14,884 nucleotides of DNA, from contig JBMNNX010000169.1 in the NCBI GenBank assembly GCA_050942745.1, positions 1-14,884 of the forward strand, written 5' to 3'. A program made the position numbers and the translations under genes. The DNA comes from UBA10939 sp050942745. GTDB taxonomy: Bacteria; Myxococcota; Myxococcia; Myxococcales; UBA5297. Shown here piece after piece: positions 6,777-14,884 of this stretch. The notes below the pieces were generated by a model. That model searched no databases and was not told where the DNA came from. It worked only from the letters and a program-made list of their open reading frames with translations. Position 1 is the stretch's first letter. Each line of letters starts with the position of its first letter.

Positions 6777-7736
6777 ATGAGCCTGCGAACGGTCCTGCCC
6801 CTGCTGTTCCTCTTCGCCGCCGGACCGGCCCTCGGCGCCGGCGCCTCGCCCGGCGAGAAGTCCCACCTGCTGGGCGCGATAGCCTCCGGCTCCCGCCCGG
6901 AGTTGAACCGCGCCATCGAGCGCATCAAGTACCTCGGCTCCCCGCGCGACCTGCTGCAGGCGATTGAGCGGCTGCTCGACGCGGGCTCGCCCGGCACCCG
7001 CCGCAACGCGGCCTTCGCGCTGAGGTTCCTCGGCACCAAGAGGCAGGCGCTCGCCCTCGTTCGCGCCCTCGGCGACGACGACGAGGTCATCCGCGAGTAC
7101 GCCTGCGTTGCGCTCGGACAGCTTCGCGCGCAGGAGGCCGTCCAGCCGCTCAGCAAGCTGACGAAGGACCGCTCGCCTGTCGTGCGGCGCGAGGCGGTGG
7201 CGGCCTTGGGCGCGATTGGCAATAAGGCCGGCGTCAAGCCAGCGCTCGCGCTGCTGGAGGACGAAGTCCCCGAGACCCGGCTTGCCGCCATCCTCGCGCT
7301 CGGCAAGCTCAAGGACGGGCGCGCCGCCGCAAAGCTCACCCCGCTGCTCAAGGACGGGAGCGAGACGACCCGGCTCGCGGCCGCCAAGAGCCTCTGCATG
7401 CTCGGCAACGCCGAGGGCCGCGCGGTCGCCGACAAGCTCTTGCGCTCGACCGAGCCGACCGAGCGGCGCGACGGCATCCGGCTCATCGAAGAGGTGAAGG
7501 CCGGCTGGGCGTCCAAGGCTCTGCTCGCTCGGCTCGAGGACGAGGACCGCGGAACGGCGATCGCCGCCGCGGTGGCCCTGTCGAAGCAGGGCGATGGCCG
7601 CGGGGTCGAGTGGCTCGTGCTGAAGGCAGAGGCCGCCGACGTCGAGGACAAGCTGCGGCTCGAGACGGCGATAGAGGACCTGGGGCTGACGCCCGAGGAC
7701 CGCAAGAAGATCCTGGCCGCCGCGAAGACGAAATGA
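6777..7736 (+). CDS. Exported HEAT-repeat protein
   Basis: This 319-residue protein has a signal peptide (1-22; hydrophobic TVLPLLFLFAAGPALG, probable cleavage after ALG). The rest is a run of HEAT / PBS-lyase-type helical repeats of about 31 residues. Typical units are SPVVRREAVAALGAIGNKAG (133-152), VPETRLAAILALGKLKDGRA (164-183) and SETTRLAAAKSLCMLGNAEG (195-214), ending near 295. HEAT repeats form binding solenoids. I see no catalytic residues. The ATG at 6777 is preferred because it starts directly at the signal peptide; an in-frame TTG at 6750 would add nine residues. Its TGA overlaps the ATG of the DUF1460 gene (ATGA), which implies translational coupling, so the two periplasmic products probably act together (inference). 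Confidence 0.9.
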   Translation: MSLRTVLPLLFLFAAGPALGAGASPGEKSHLLGAIASGSRPELNRAIERIKYLGSPRDLLQAIERLLDAGSPGTRRNAAFALRFLGTKRQALALVRALGDDDEVIREYACVALGQLRAQEAVQPLSKLTKDRSPVVRREAVAALGAIGNKAGVKPALALLEDEVPETRLAAILALGKLKDGRAAAKLTPLLKDGSETTRLAAAKSLCMLGNAEGRAVADKLLRSTEPTERRDGIRLIEEVKAGWASKALLARLEDEDRGTAIAAAVALSKQGDGRGVEWLVLKAEAADVEDKLRLETAIEDLGLTPEDRKKILAAAKTK

Positions 7737-8632
7737 CGCCCCCGCTCCTCCCGGCGCTCGCCCTCCTGTTCGCGGCACCAGCCCCTCTGCCCGCTGCGTC
7801 CGTCCACACGCAGTTGACGCGCTTTTGCGACGCGCCGAAGGCCGAGTTCCCGCAGCTCGTCGAGGCGGTCGCCCGGCTCGAGACCATCCAGGACCGCATC
7901 CTCTCGGCGAGCGAGCGGTTCCTCGGCGTGCGCTACCAGCCCGATCCGCTCGGCGAGGGTCCCGGCAACCCGCCTGACGAGGACCCGCGGGTGCGCTTCG
8001 ACGCGGTCGACTGCACCACCTTCGTCGAGACGGTGATCGCCCTGGCGCGCTCGCGCGGCGGCGCCGACCTCGAGCCGGTCCTCGACGATCTGCGCTACGA
8101 CGGAGAGGTCGGCTACGCCAACCGCAACCACTTCTTCGCCGCCCAGTGGCTGCGAGCCAACGTGCGCAAGGGCTACGTGCGCGACGTGACGGGGCTGCTC
8201 GCGCCCGAGGCCGCGGTCACGCACACCAAGGTGATCACCCCTGAGCAGTGGCGCGGCCGGACGCTCGGCGTCCGTATCCGGCTCCCGGACGAACGCGCTC
8301 CGATAGGCACCTTCGAGCTGAGGTACGTGCCGCTCGACAAGGTCGCCGCCGTCGCGCCGAGCATCCCGTCCGGCACCCTGCTCGCCGTGGTGCGCGAGGA
8401 CCGGCCACAGGTGCCGTTCATGGTCACGCACCTCGGCTTCATCGTGCAGACGAGCCGGGGCACCGTGCTGCGGCACGCCGGGCGCGACCTCTACGGCCAG
8501 GTGATCGACGAGCAGTTCGATCACTTCCTGCGCCGCAACACGCGCTACCGGCGCCGGCGCGTCCTCGGCTTCCAGCTCCTCGAGGTCCTCGACCGCCCGG
8601 CGGTCATCGAGCCCAAGCCCGCCGGGTTGTAG
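7733..8632 (+). CDS. Exported DUF1460 NlpC/P60-fold amidase-like protein
   Basis: This 299-residue protein has an N-terminal signal (MTPPLLPALALLFAAPAPLPA) and matches the DUF1460 family. It has the nucleophile C94 in FDAVDCTTFVETV, YANRNHFFAAQW (128-139), VTHTKVITPEQW (162-173), the catalytic His H233 in VTHLGFIVQ and the closing LRHAG (246-250). Characterised DUF1460 enzymes are NlpC/P60-fold N-acetylmuramoyl-L-alanine amidases acting on muropeptides, so a role in peptidoglycan turnover in the periplasm is likely. The start codon overlaps the stop of the HEAT gene. Together with the divergent dapF this gives a cell-wall theme to the region, although the exact substrate here is inferred. A highly basic stretch (RRNTRYRRRR, 267-276) is found near the end. 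The gene converges with the zinc-ribbon gene 14 bases downstream. Confidence 0.92.
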   Translation: MTPPLLPALALLFAAPAPLPAASVHTQLTRFCDAPKAEFPQLVEAVARLETIQDRILSASERFLGVRYQPDPLGEGPGNPPDEDPRVRFDAVDCTTFVETVIALARSRGGADLEPVLDDLRYDGEVGYANRNHFFAAQWLRANVRKGYVRDVTGLLAPEAAVTHTKVITPEQWRGRTLGVRIRLPDERAPIGTFELRYVPLDKVAAVAPSIPSGTLLAVVREDRPQVPFMVTHLGFIVQTSRGTVLRHAGRDLYGQVIDEQFDHFLRRNTRYRRRRVLGFQLLEVLDRPAVIEPKPAGL

Positions 8633-8646
8633 CCAGCGAGCGAGAG

Positions 8647-9069
8647 CTACTCGGCGCCGCCCGCCTCCTCCTCGGCCGCCTTGATCGCCTCTTCCTCGGA
8701 GGCTTTCAGCTCACTGCGCCGCGCTCCGATGATCTCGGTCGCCTTCTCGAGCGCCTCCTGAGGGACCAGGATTTCCCACCAGGGCCGCTGGATGCTGGAG
8801 GTGAGGGCGTCGACCGGGGAGCTGCGCTTCATGGTCGCGAGGACCGGGATTCCAGCCTCTCCGATGGCCGCGGTGAAGGCGTCGGCCTCGAAAGGATCCT
8901 CGGCGCTGCCGGCGGCCACGAAGTGGGTCGTGTCCTCGTCCTCCCGCACCCGGCGCAGCCCGGGGAGCTTTTCGATCTCCTCCTCGTTCACGAGAAGCTT
9001 GCCCCCGCAGTCGGCGCAGGCCTGAGCGCTATCCTCGAACTCCTCGAGACAACCCGGGCAGTATTTCAT
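8647..9069 (-). CDS. Zinc-ribbon plus DUF2007-like small protein
   Basis: This 140-residue protein starts with a zinc ribbon, C4-x2-C7 and C18-x2-C21 (MKYCPGCLEEF, ACADCGG). From about residue 48 to 120 it matches DUF2007, a putative signal-transducing ACT-like fold (THFVAAGSAEDPFEADAFTAAIGEAGIPVL, ending WWEILVPQEALEKATEII). The tail is a charged Glu/Ala-rich helix. The combination of a metal ribbon with DUF2007 is widespread and uncharacterised. The ATG at 9069 is supported by AGGAGA about five bases upstream; longer frames to 9201 have no such site. The protein is cytoplasmic. The gene is divergent from the small membrane protein gene at 9287. Confidence 0.87.
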   Translation of the reverse strand: MKYCPGCLEEFEDSAQACADCGGKLLVNEEEIEKLPGLRRVREDEDTTHFVAAGSAEDPFEADAFTAAIGEAGIPVLATMKRSSPVDALTSSIQRPWWEILVPQEALEKATEIIGARRSELKASEEEAIKAAEEEAGGAE

Positions 9070-9110
9070 CCGTCTCTCCTCGCTTTGGGGCATCGGCGCC
9101 TCGATTCGCG

Positions 9111-9119
9111 ATGCTAGCA
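9111..9119 (-). promoter_or_regulatory. Possible extended -10 promoter of the zinc-ribbon gene
   Basis: The minus strand reads TGCTAGCAT, which fits an extended -10 (TGn followed by TAGCAT). It is about 42 bases before the ATG at 9069. No convincing -35 is seen. Confidence 0.3.
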
Positions 9120-9144
9120 CAGCCCAGCTTGGGGACTCGCCCGC

Positions 9145-9174
9145 TTGATTGGCCGCCAAAGCCCGGCCTATAGT
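9145..9174 (+). promoter_or_regulatory. Sigma-70-like promoter of the small membrane protein gene
   Basis: TTGATT (9145-9150) and TATAGT (9169-9174) are separated by 18 bases in an otherwise very GC-rich region. The predicted start is near 9181, giving a leader of about 105 bases before the ATG at 9287. Confidence 0.5.
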
Positions 9175-9286
9175 CCGACGCCCGCGCGAGAGCGGGCCCA
9201 AACTTGGCCACCGGCGACTCTATCCGTCCGAGTTGCCTTCACCAGTTGTCTCGCCGATCGGCCGGGAACCTCCCCAAGGAGAGACC

Positions 9287-9727
9287 ATGAGCGAACAGCC
9301 CTCTCAGCCCACCCAACCCACCGATTCCGGCGCTCCGAGCAAGCCGAACGTCGTGCCCATGCGGGCCCTCGTCATCAACCTGCTTTTCTCGATGTTCACC
9401 TCGCTCGTCATCTTCGCGGTCGCCAGCTACTACTTCCTCGTTCCGCAAATACTCAAGCAGTCGAACGACCTCGAGGTCATCAAGGCTCAGGTTCAGGCCC
9501 TCGAGGAGCAGGCGGTCGCGACCGATGAGGCGGCCCACACCGACGAGCCCGCGCCCGCCGACGAGGCGCAGGCCGACAGGGCGCCCGAAGGCTCCGGCGA
9601 CACTGCAACTCCTGCCGACGAGGCCAGCGCCGCCGCCGCTCAGCCGGCTCCTGCCGGCGAACCGACCGCCGACGAGCCTGCGGCCGCCCAGGAGGCGCCC
9701 GCCCAGGCGGCTGCCGCGGCTCCGTAG
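9287..9727 (+). CDS. Small single-pass membrane protein with Ala/Pro/Glu-rich tail
   Basis: I do not recognise this 146-residue protein. It has a short polar N-terminus (1-25) and one strong transmembrane helix (about 26-52, ALVINLLFSMFTSLVIFAVA then SYYFLVPQ). A short amphipathic, possibly coiled-coil segment follows (LKQSNDLEVIKAQVQALEEQ, 56-75), then a low-complexity tail of Ala, Pro, Glu and Asp to the end. The start is secure: AAGGAGAG lies immediately upstream with correct spacing, one of the best ribosome sites in the window. The transmembrane side and the tail location cannot be fixed. It has its own promoter and a terminator follows it, so it is probably monocistronic. It precedes the MXAN_5187-like membrane gene, with which it shares an Ala/Pro-rich style but no clear homology. 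Confidence 0.8.
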   Translation: MSEQPSQPTQPTDSGAPSKPNVVPMRALVINLLFSMFTSLVIFAVASYYFLVPQILKQSNDLEVIKAQVQALEEQAVATDEAAHTDEPAPADEAQADRAPEGSGDTATPADEASAAAAQPAPAGEPTADEPAAAQEAPAQAAAAAP

Positions 9728-9743
9728 CCTCGACGGCACGGCG

Positions 9744-9780
9744 GGTGGCCCGTCTCCTGCGCAGGCGGGCCACCGGATTT
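9744..9780 (+). terminator. Intrinsic terminator after the small membrane protein gene
   Basis: Perfect nine-base arms GGTGGCCCG (9744-9752) and CGGGCCACC (9766-9774) enclose a short inner palindrome, CCTGCGCAGG (9756-9765). A short ATTT run (9777-9780) follows. It starts 16 bases after the stop codon at 9727. Confidence 0.65.
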
Positions 9781-9788
9781 CGTGAAGT

Positions 9789-9818
9789 TTGACACCTTCG
9801 GGGGGCGACGTTTATATG
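9789..9818 (+). promoter_or_regulatory. Sigma-70 promoter of the MXAN_5187-like gene
   Basis: A consensus -35 TTGACA (9789-9794) is followed after 18 bases by TATATG (9813-9818). The predicted start is near 9825, giving a leader of about 125 bases. It lies directly downstream of the preceding terminator, as expected for an independent unit. Confidence 0.6.
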
Positions 9819-9824
9819 CTCCCA

Positions 9825-9951
9825 AGTACTCAGAAATCCAGCGGTCCTGGCGGCTTGCGACATGCCGCGTCAGGTGCCGCGCGTCCCCTTTCGCCGGGGC
9901 GCAACCGGCAACCCAACCGTCTGTAGACTCGGTCGGAACGAGGCCAAGAAG
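9825..9951 (+). other. Leader of about 125 bases with a strong hairpin
   Basis: The leader contains GCG-T-CCCC (9881-9888) pairing with GGGGCGC (9896-9902) around a TTTCGCC loop. After it come the repeated AACC motifs AACCGG, AACCC and AACCG, and a second possible stem ACCG...CGGT around 9916-9933. The start codon follows 18 bases later. It may be a structured regulatory leader, but I cannot match it to a known riboswitch class. Confidence 0.3.
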
Positions 9952-11778
<1,827 letters not shown>

Positions 11779-11878
11779 CGGGGCCGGCCCGCGCCGCCGG
11801 CGGTAAGCGGTCCGGGATGTCGGTCGCCGCGGGCGGCTTTTCGCGTGCCAGCCCCTGTCGGCAGAGCTCGCGGCGCGT

Positions 11879-11905
11879 GGGCGCCCGACTCGGGCGCCCG
11901 TTATT
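11879..11905 (+). terminator. Strong terminator-like hairpin downstream of the MXAN_5187-like gene
   Basis: GGGCGCCCG (11879-11887), loop ACT, CGGGCGCCC (11891-11899) is a perfect nine-pair stem followed by GTTATT. It lies about 100 bases after the stop at 11778. Each arm also contains the self-complementary GGGCGCCC. Confidence 0.6.
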
Positions 11906-12025
11906 GGTCCGACTCTTGGGCTCGCTCCTGTGGGCGACTCTCCGACCGGCCGAGGGCGGCACGTCTCGCCGGGCGTCGTGGCCCGCGCGGACGCGTCGCG
12001 ACGTGAGCGAGCGTTCGGGCCGTTC

Positions 12026-12049
12026 GCGGTCGGAAGCCGCCACGACCGC
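12026..12049. promoter_or_regulatory. Inverted repeat, candidate activator site
   Basis: GCGGTCG (12026-12032) and CGACCGC (12043-12049) are perfect seven-base arms with a ten-base spacer. The centre is about 220 bases before the -24 element of the sigma-54 promoter, near the far end of the range used by enhancer-binding proteins. It may also be a chance GC hairpin. Confidence 0.25.
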
Positions 12050-12087
12050 CCGGGCGCGAGGCGACGTTCAGGGACATTGCGAGGCGG

Positions 12088-12099
12088 GCGCTCGAGCGC
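12088..12099. promoter_or_regulatory. 12-base perfect palindrome, candidate activator site
   Basis: GCGCTCGAGCGC is fully self-complementary. It is centred about 163 bases upstream of the -24 element of the sigma-54 promoter, a typical distance for an enhancer-binding protein site. Confidence 0.3.
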
Positions 12100-12255
12100 T
12101 CGCGCTTCTGTCCAATATTCGGTCACTTGGTGTGCCGATGTCGTAGGCCGAGGCCTGTCCCCGCGAGCCTCTCGGGGGCGCACCGGCGTCGGAGCACCCG
12201 CTTCATCCGTGCGGCGCTCGCCGATGGCCGTCTGGAAAGCGGAGTGACGCCCGCT

Positions 12256-12271
12256 TGGCACCGGCTTTGCT
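12256..12271 (+). promoter_or_regulatory. Sigma-54 (RpoN) promoter
   Basis: TGGCACC (12256-12262), four bases, TTGCT (12267-12271) matches the -24/-12 consensus TGGCACG-N4-TTGC(A/T) at all but one position. GG and GC have the required ten-base spacing. The predicted start is near 12282, giving a leader of about 60 bases to the ATG at 12341. It implies control by an ATP-dependent enhancer-binding activator. Confidence 0.7.
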
Positions 12272-12277
12272 TCATAA

Positions 12278-12317
12278 GTTGGGGCAAATGCGCCTGACAG
12301 CTTCCTCGTTGGGGCAA
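12278..12317. repeat. Two direct copies of GTTGGGGCAA, 30 bases apart
   Basis: Identical ten-base copies lie at 12278-12287 and 12308-12317. The first overlaps the predicted sigma-54 start site and the second lies in the leader, 23 bases before the start codon. The spacing is close to three helical turns, which suits a protein bound twice on one DNA face; an RNA role in the leader is also possible. Confidence 0.5.
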
Positions 12318-12340
12318 GGCGCGCCGAGACGAGGCATCGG

Positions 12341-14884
12341 ATGAACCAGGCGGCAGTCGTCGAGCTGTTCTCTTCTGGTCGCGAGCAGGAGCTCGAGCTC
12401 CTCACCCGCGAGTACGAGCAGTCGCGCACCCGCGCCTGCGCGCGCTTTGCCTTCGTCCACGGGCCCGCCGGCATCGGCAAGAGCTACCTGATGCGCGCGC
12501 TGCGCCGTTCGCTGGCCTCGCGGGGCATCCAGGTGTTCGAGGGCGCTGCCTCGCGCGCCCTCCCGGCCGCCTACGGGCTCGTCGCCGGGCTCGTCCCCGC
12601 GCTGCTCGACTACCTGGGCGAGCTCGGCATCCCCGGGCGCGTCGTCGCCGAGCTGTCGCGGCGCGTCGGGCCGCTGTGCGGAGGCGAGGCGCCTGAGCGG
12701 CTCTCGCCCGAAGAGCGGCGCCTCGACCTGTACGACGCGCTCGCCGAGCTCTTCTCGCTCGCCTCGGCCGGCTCGCCCTGCTTCCTGCTCGCCGACGCCG
12801 ACGCAGCCGATCGCGCCTCGCTCGAGGTGCTGCGCTATCTCGCCGCCAGCGCGCTCGCCCCCGGCGCGCGCTCGGGCGGGCTGTTTGTCATCTCCTACCG
12901 GGACGACGCCCCGCTGCCGACGGCGCTCGCCGAGCTCGTCTCCCGCCTGCCCGCGCTCAACGTGCCTCTCTGCGGCCTCGACCTCGACGGCATCCGCGCC
13001 TTCCTCGCCCGCCGGGACGTGGCAGAACGGCTCCTCGAGTCAACCGGCGGGCTGCCGACCGCGCTCGAGGAGGTCGTCGCCGGCCGCTCCGCCGCCCCGG
13101 CCGATCTTTTCGAGCGACGCCTGGCCAACTTCAGCGCGCTCGAGAGGGCCGCGCTGCTCGCCCTCGCCGTCCACGGCGAGCCGGCCGACTCCCGGACGCT
13201 CGGGGCGCTGCTCGCGCGCGCCTTCGGCATGCCCGCCGACGGCCTCGACACTGCGCTCGAGCGCCTCGTGCGCGAGCGGCTCATCAAGACCCGCCCGCTC
13301 GTCGGCGCGAGCGTCCACACGCTCGCCCGCTCCTCGTTCCGGGACGCCGTGCTCGCGCGCGCCCGGCCGGAGGACGTCGCCTCCGTGCACGCGGCGCTGG
13401 GCGAGCTGCTCTCCGAGCGCGGGGCCGATCCCCAGGCCATCGCGCGGCATTTCCTGGCGGCAGAGCCGCGAGGCCGCGGCGCGCTCGAGGCGCTCAGGGC
13501 CGCCGACGCGCTCGTGGGCAGGGCCGCGTTCGACGAGGCCGCCGAGCTCTACCGCCTCGCGCTCGAGGCCCTGCCGCAGGCTGAGAAGGCCCCGGTGCGC
13601 GTCCGCCTGGCCAGGGCGCTTCGCGGCGGCGGCGACTACTCCGGCGCGATCCGCGAGCTCGCCTTGGCGCGCCGCGCGCTCGAGCCCGCCGAGCAGCGCG
13701 CGGCGCTCGCCGAGGCCGCCACCCTGGCCAAGCTGCTTGGCCGCCTGTCGGCCGCCGAGCTGCTGTGCCGCAAGGTCCTCGACTCGGCGACCTCGCCCGA
13801 CGACGGCGAGGCGGCCAAGGCTTTCGTCACCTACGCGGACGTGCTCTTCCTGCGCGGCAAGTACGCCGAGGCGCGCGCGCAGTGCGAGCGCGGCATCGAG
13901 GCCCACGCCGCCAACCCCGAGCTCGCGATCGCCCTTCGCAACACGCTGGGCAAGACCCTGCTCACGCAGGGCGCCTACGAGAAGGCCGCCGAGGTCTTCG
14001 CGCAGAACGCCGCGCTCGCGCACGAGGCCTCGCTGCCGCGCGAGGAGGCGCGCGCCCTCATCAACCAGGGGATCATCGCCCACCGGCGCGGCGACCGGCG
14101 CGGCGCGGTCGCGCTCTATCACTCGGCGCTCACGCGCTCGGGCGCCGATCGCGGCCTGTCGGCCCTGGCCCTCTCGAACCTCGGGTCGCTCTACGCCGAC
14201 TCGGCCGAGCTCGAGCCCGCCGTCGACCACCTCTCGAGGGCCCTGTCGGCCTTCACCCGCGCCGGCCGCTCGAAGGAGGTCGCGCACTGCGCGCTCAACC
14301 TCGCCCGGCTCCACCTGTTCCTGGGCGATCTCGACCGCGCCGGCGAGCTGTGCGACCACGCGGCGGCCGTGGCGGGCGAGGTCGGCGACCCGTACCTGCT
14401 CGCCTCGGCCGACCTGGTGCGCGGCGAATGGCTCGAGGCGAGCGGCAGCCACGCCAAGGCGGTCGAGCTGCTCGAAAAGGCCTGCGAGGCGTTCGTGCGG
14501 ATAGAGAGCCCGCGCTACGCGGCCGAGAGCGCGCTGGCGCTCGCCCGCGCCCACCTCGCCCACGGCGATCTCGGCCTGGCGCGCGGCGCGCTCGCGCTCG
14601 ACTCGCTGGACGCGGCGACGCGCGAGCCAGGGGCGCTCGCCGCCGAGCGCGACATGATCGCCGGCGAGATCGCGCTGCTCGGCGGCGACCTGCCGGAGGC
14701 GACCCGCAGGCTCTCGAACGCCAAGGAGCTGCTGCTCGAGCACCCGGACCTCGAAGGCCCCTACCGCGTCTACCACCTGCTCGCTCGCCTGCGCGCGGCG
14801 GCCGGCGACGCGGCCGGGGCCGCGGCCCACGCCTCGCGCGCCGCGCAGCTCCTCGAGGAGCTCGCCACGCGCGTCCCTGCGGCC
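12341..14884 (+). CDS. Large AAA/STAND-type ATPase with TPR array (cut by right edge)
   Basis: The frame is open from ATG 12341 to the last base (848 codons), so the C-terminus and any output domain are missing. Residues 1-240 form an AAA_16/STAND-like NTPase: FSSGREQELELL (10-21), Walker A GPAGIGKS (41-48), a Walker B region CFLLADADAADRASLEVLRYL (147-167), then LFVISYRDD (a sensor-like strand) and STGGLPTALEEV. In Walker B the first acidic position is Ala151 and the second is Asp152. Residues about 257-385 look like winged-helix and linker helices. From about 387 onward there is a long array of TPR units (for example LVGRAAFDEAAELYRLALEALP). Related proteins are signal-responsive regulators or kinase-associated ATPases, often ending in an HTH, GAF or sigma-54 interaction domain. 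ACGAGG six bases upstream supports the start, and an in-frame TAA at 12275 excludes a much longer one. A sigma-54 promoter precedes it. Confidence 0.88.
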   Translation, partial: MNQAAVVELFSSGREQELELLTREYEQSRTRACARFAFVHGPAGIGKSYLMRALRRSLASRGIQVFEGAASRALPAAYGLVAGLVPALLDYLGELGIPGRVVAELSRRVGPLCGGEAPERLSPEERRLDLYDALAELFSLASAGSPCFLLADADAADRASLEVLRYLAASALAPGARSGGLFVISYRDDAPLPTALAELVSRLPALNVPLCGLDLDGIRAFLARRDVAERLLESTGGLPTALEEVVAGRSAAPADLFERRLANFSALERAALLALAVHGEPADSRTLGALLARAFGMPADGLDTALERLVRERLIKTRPLVGASVHTLARSSFRDAVLARARPEDVASVHAALGELLSERGADPQAIARHFLAAEPRGRGALEALRAADALVGRAAFDEAAELYRLALEALPQAEKAPVRVRLARALRGGGDYSGAIRELALARRALEPAEQRAALAEAATLAKLLGRLSAAELLCRKVLDSATSPDDGEAAKAFVTYADVLFLRGKYAEARAQCERGIEAHAANPELAIALRNTLGKTLLTQGAYEKAAEVFAQNAALAHEASLPREEARALINQGIIAHRRGDRRGAVALYHSALTRSGADRGLSALALSNLGSLYADSAELEPAVDHLSRALSAFTRAGRSKEVAHCALNLARLHLFLGDLDRAGELCDHAAAVAGEVGDPYLLASADLVRGEWLEASGSHAKAVELLEKACEAFVRIESPRYAAESALALARAHLAHGDLGLARGALALDSLDAATREPGALAAERDMIAGEIALLGGDLPEATRRLSNAKELLLEHPDLEGPYRVYHLLARLRAAAGDAAGAAAHASRAAQLLEELATRVPAA

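Larger units (their letters stand above)
11906..12254. other. Intergenic region without a credible gene
   Basis: Open frames here give Arg/Ser/Gly-rich products with no domain, no ribosome site and no codon-position pattern like the neighbours. The stretch is part of the 562 bases between 11778 and 12341. It contains a perfect palindrome CGTCGCGACG (11994-12003), two further inverted repeats listed separately and an AT-rich patch TCCAATATTCGG (12111-12122). Its position upstream of a sigma-54 promoter suggests regulatory use. Confidence 0.5.

Noticed and set aside
5028..7778. Minus-strand open frame of about 916 codons
   Set aside because: It runs antisense to the amidotransferase, HEAT and DUF1460 genes and out of frame with dapF. 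The composition is random-like.
8629..8650. GTAGC...GCTAC inverted repeat between the convergent DUF1460 and zinc-ribbon genes
   Set aside because: There are only five pairs with a twelve-base loop, formed partly by the two stop codons, so it is too weak to call a terminator.
9905..9914. CCGGCAACCC, reminiscent of a SAM-I riboswitch core
   Set aside because: The other conserved blocks of that class (the k-turn region upstream and the GGTGC-type segment downstream) are not visible, and the gene has no link to methionine metabolism.
9862..9951. Upstream in-frame ATG at 9862 for the MXAN_5187-like gene
   Set aside because: It would put 30 polar and basic residues before TM1 and has no ribosome site, whereas the ATG at 9952 starts directly at the membrane anchor with a purine-rich site upstream.
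11930..12247. 105-codon open frame in the intergenic region before the ATPase
   Set aside because: It has no ribosome site, an Arg/Ser/Gly-rich product and no recognisable domain, and it crosses the inverted repeats.
12885..14504. Plus-strand open frame of 539 codons and a minus-strand frame of 596 codons (13040-14830)
   Set aside because: Both overlap the ATPase frame that starts at 12341, which carries Walker A and TPR motifs and stays open to the window edge. The alternatives are Arg/Ser/Pro-rich or Glu/Gly/Arg-rich with no domain.

Overview
The window is very GC-rich DNA, strongly biased to G/C at third codon positions, and looks chromosomal from a deltaproteobacterium in the broad sense, most likely Myxococcota or a close relative. 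The clues are a membrane protein ending in a domain I associate with myxobacterial MXAN_5187, a response regulator with a DUF4388 (PATAN) domain, a DUF4476 protein, a large signalling ATPase with tetratricopeptide (TPR) repeats, and a near-consensus sigma-54 promoter. There are ten complete genes, two genes cut by the window edges and one gene remnant. I see no tRNA, rRNA, CRISPR array, insertion sequence or phage gene.

Layout. Positions 1-519 hold the C-terminal end of a TPR protein. It converges through a hairpin on a two-gene minus-strand signalling operon (595-3927). The first gene is a REC-GAF-GGDEF-like-(DICT-like) regulator whose GGDEF signature has decayed to AEDEY while its c-di-GMP inhibitory site (RxxD) survives. 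The second is a REC-DUF4388 regulator ending in what looks like a degenerate MglA/Rab-type GTPase fold. Upstream, on the same strand, is a secreted DUF4476 protein (4075-4911). Next comes a relic of about 43 codons of a HYDIN/choice-of-anchor-D domain (5033-5161), clearly less GC-rich than its surroundings and abutting the dapF stop codon.

dapF (5165-6001, minus) makes meso-diaminopimelate for peptidoglycan and lysine. Divergent from it is a compact plus-strand set (6045-8632): a class I glutamine amidotransferase, an exported HEAT-repeat protein and an exported DUF1460 NlpC/P60-type amidase whose start overlaps the HEAT stop (ATGA). A small zinc-ribbon/DUF2007 protein converges on this set. 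A small single-pass membrane protein (9287-9727) and a 608-aa two-TM sensor-like protein with an MXAN_5187-type C-terminus (9952-11778) follow, each with its own recognisable sigma-70-type promoter and separated by a good terminator.

After 11778 there is a 562-base stretch without a gene. It contains a strong terminator hairpin, several perfect inverted repeats, and a sigma-54 promoter (TGGCACC-N4-TTGCT) followed by two copies of GTTGGGGCAA exactly 30 bases apart. This region drives a large AAA/STAND-type ATPase with a long TPR array (12341 to the right edge), which is open at its 3' end.

Taken together, the window mixes housekeeping cell-wall genes with accessory signal transduction. The most unusual elements are the two-regulator operon built from apparently inactive nucleotide-handling domains, the HYDIN-type relic, and the sigma-54-controlled STAND ATPase with its direct-repeat leader.
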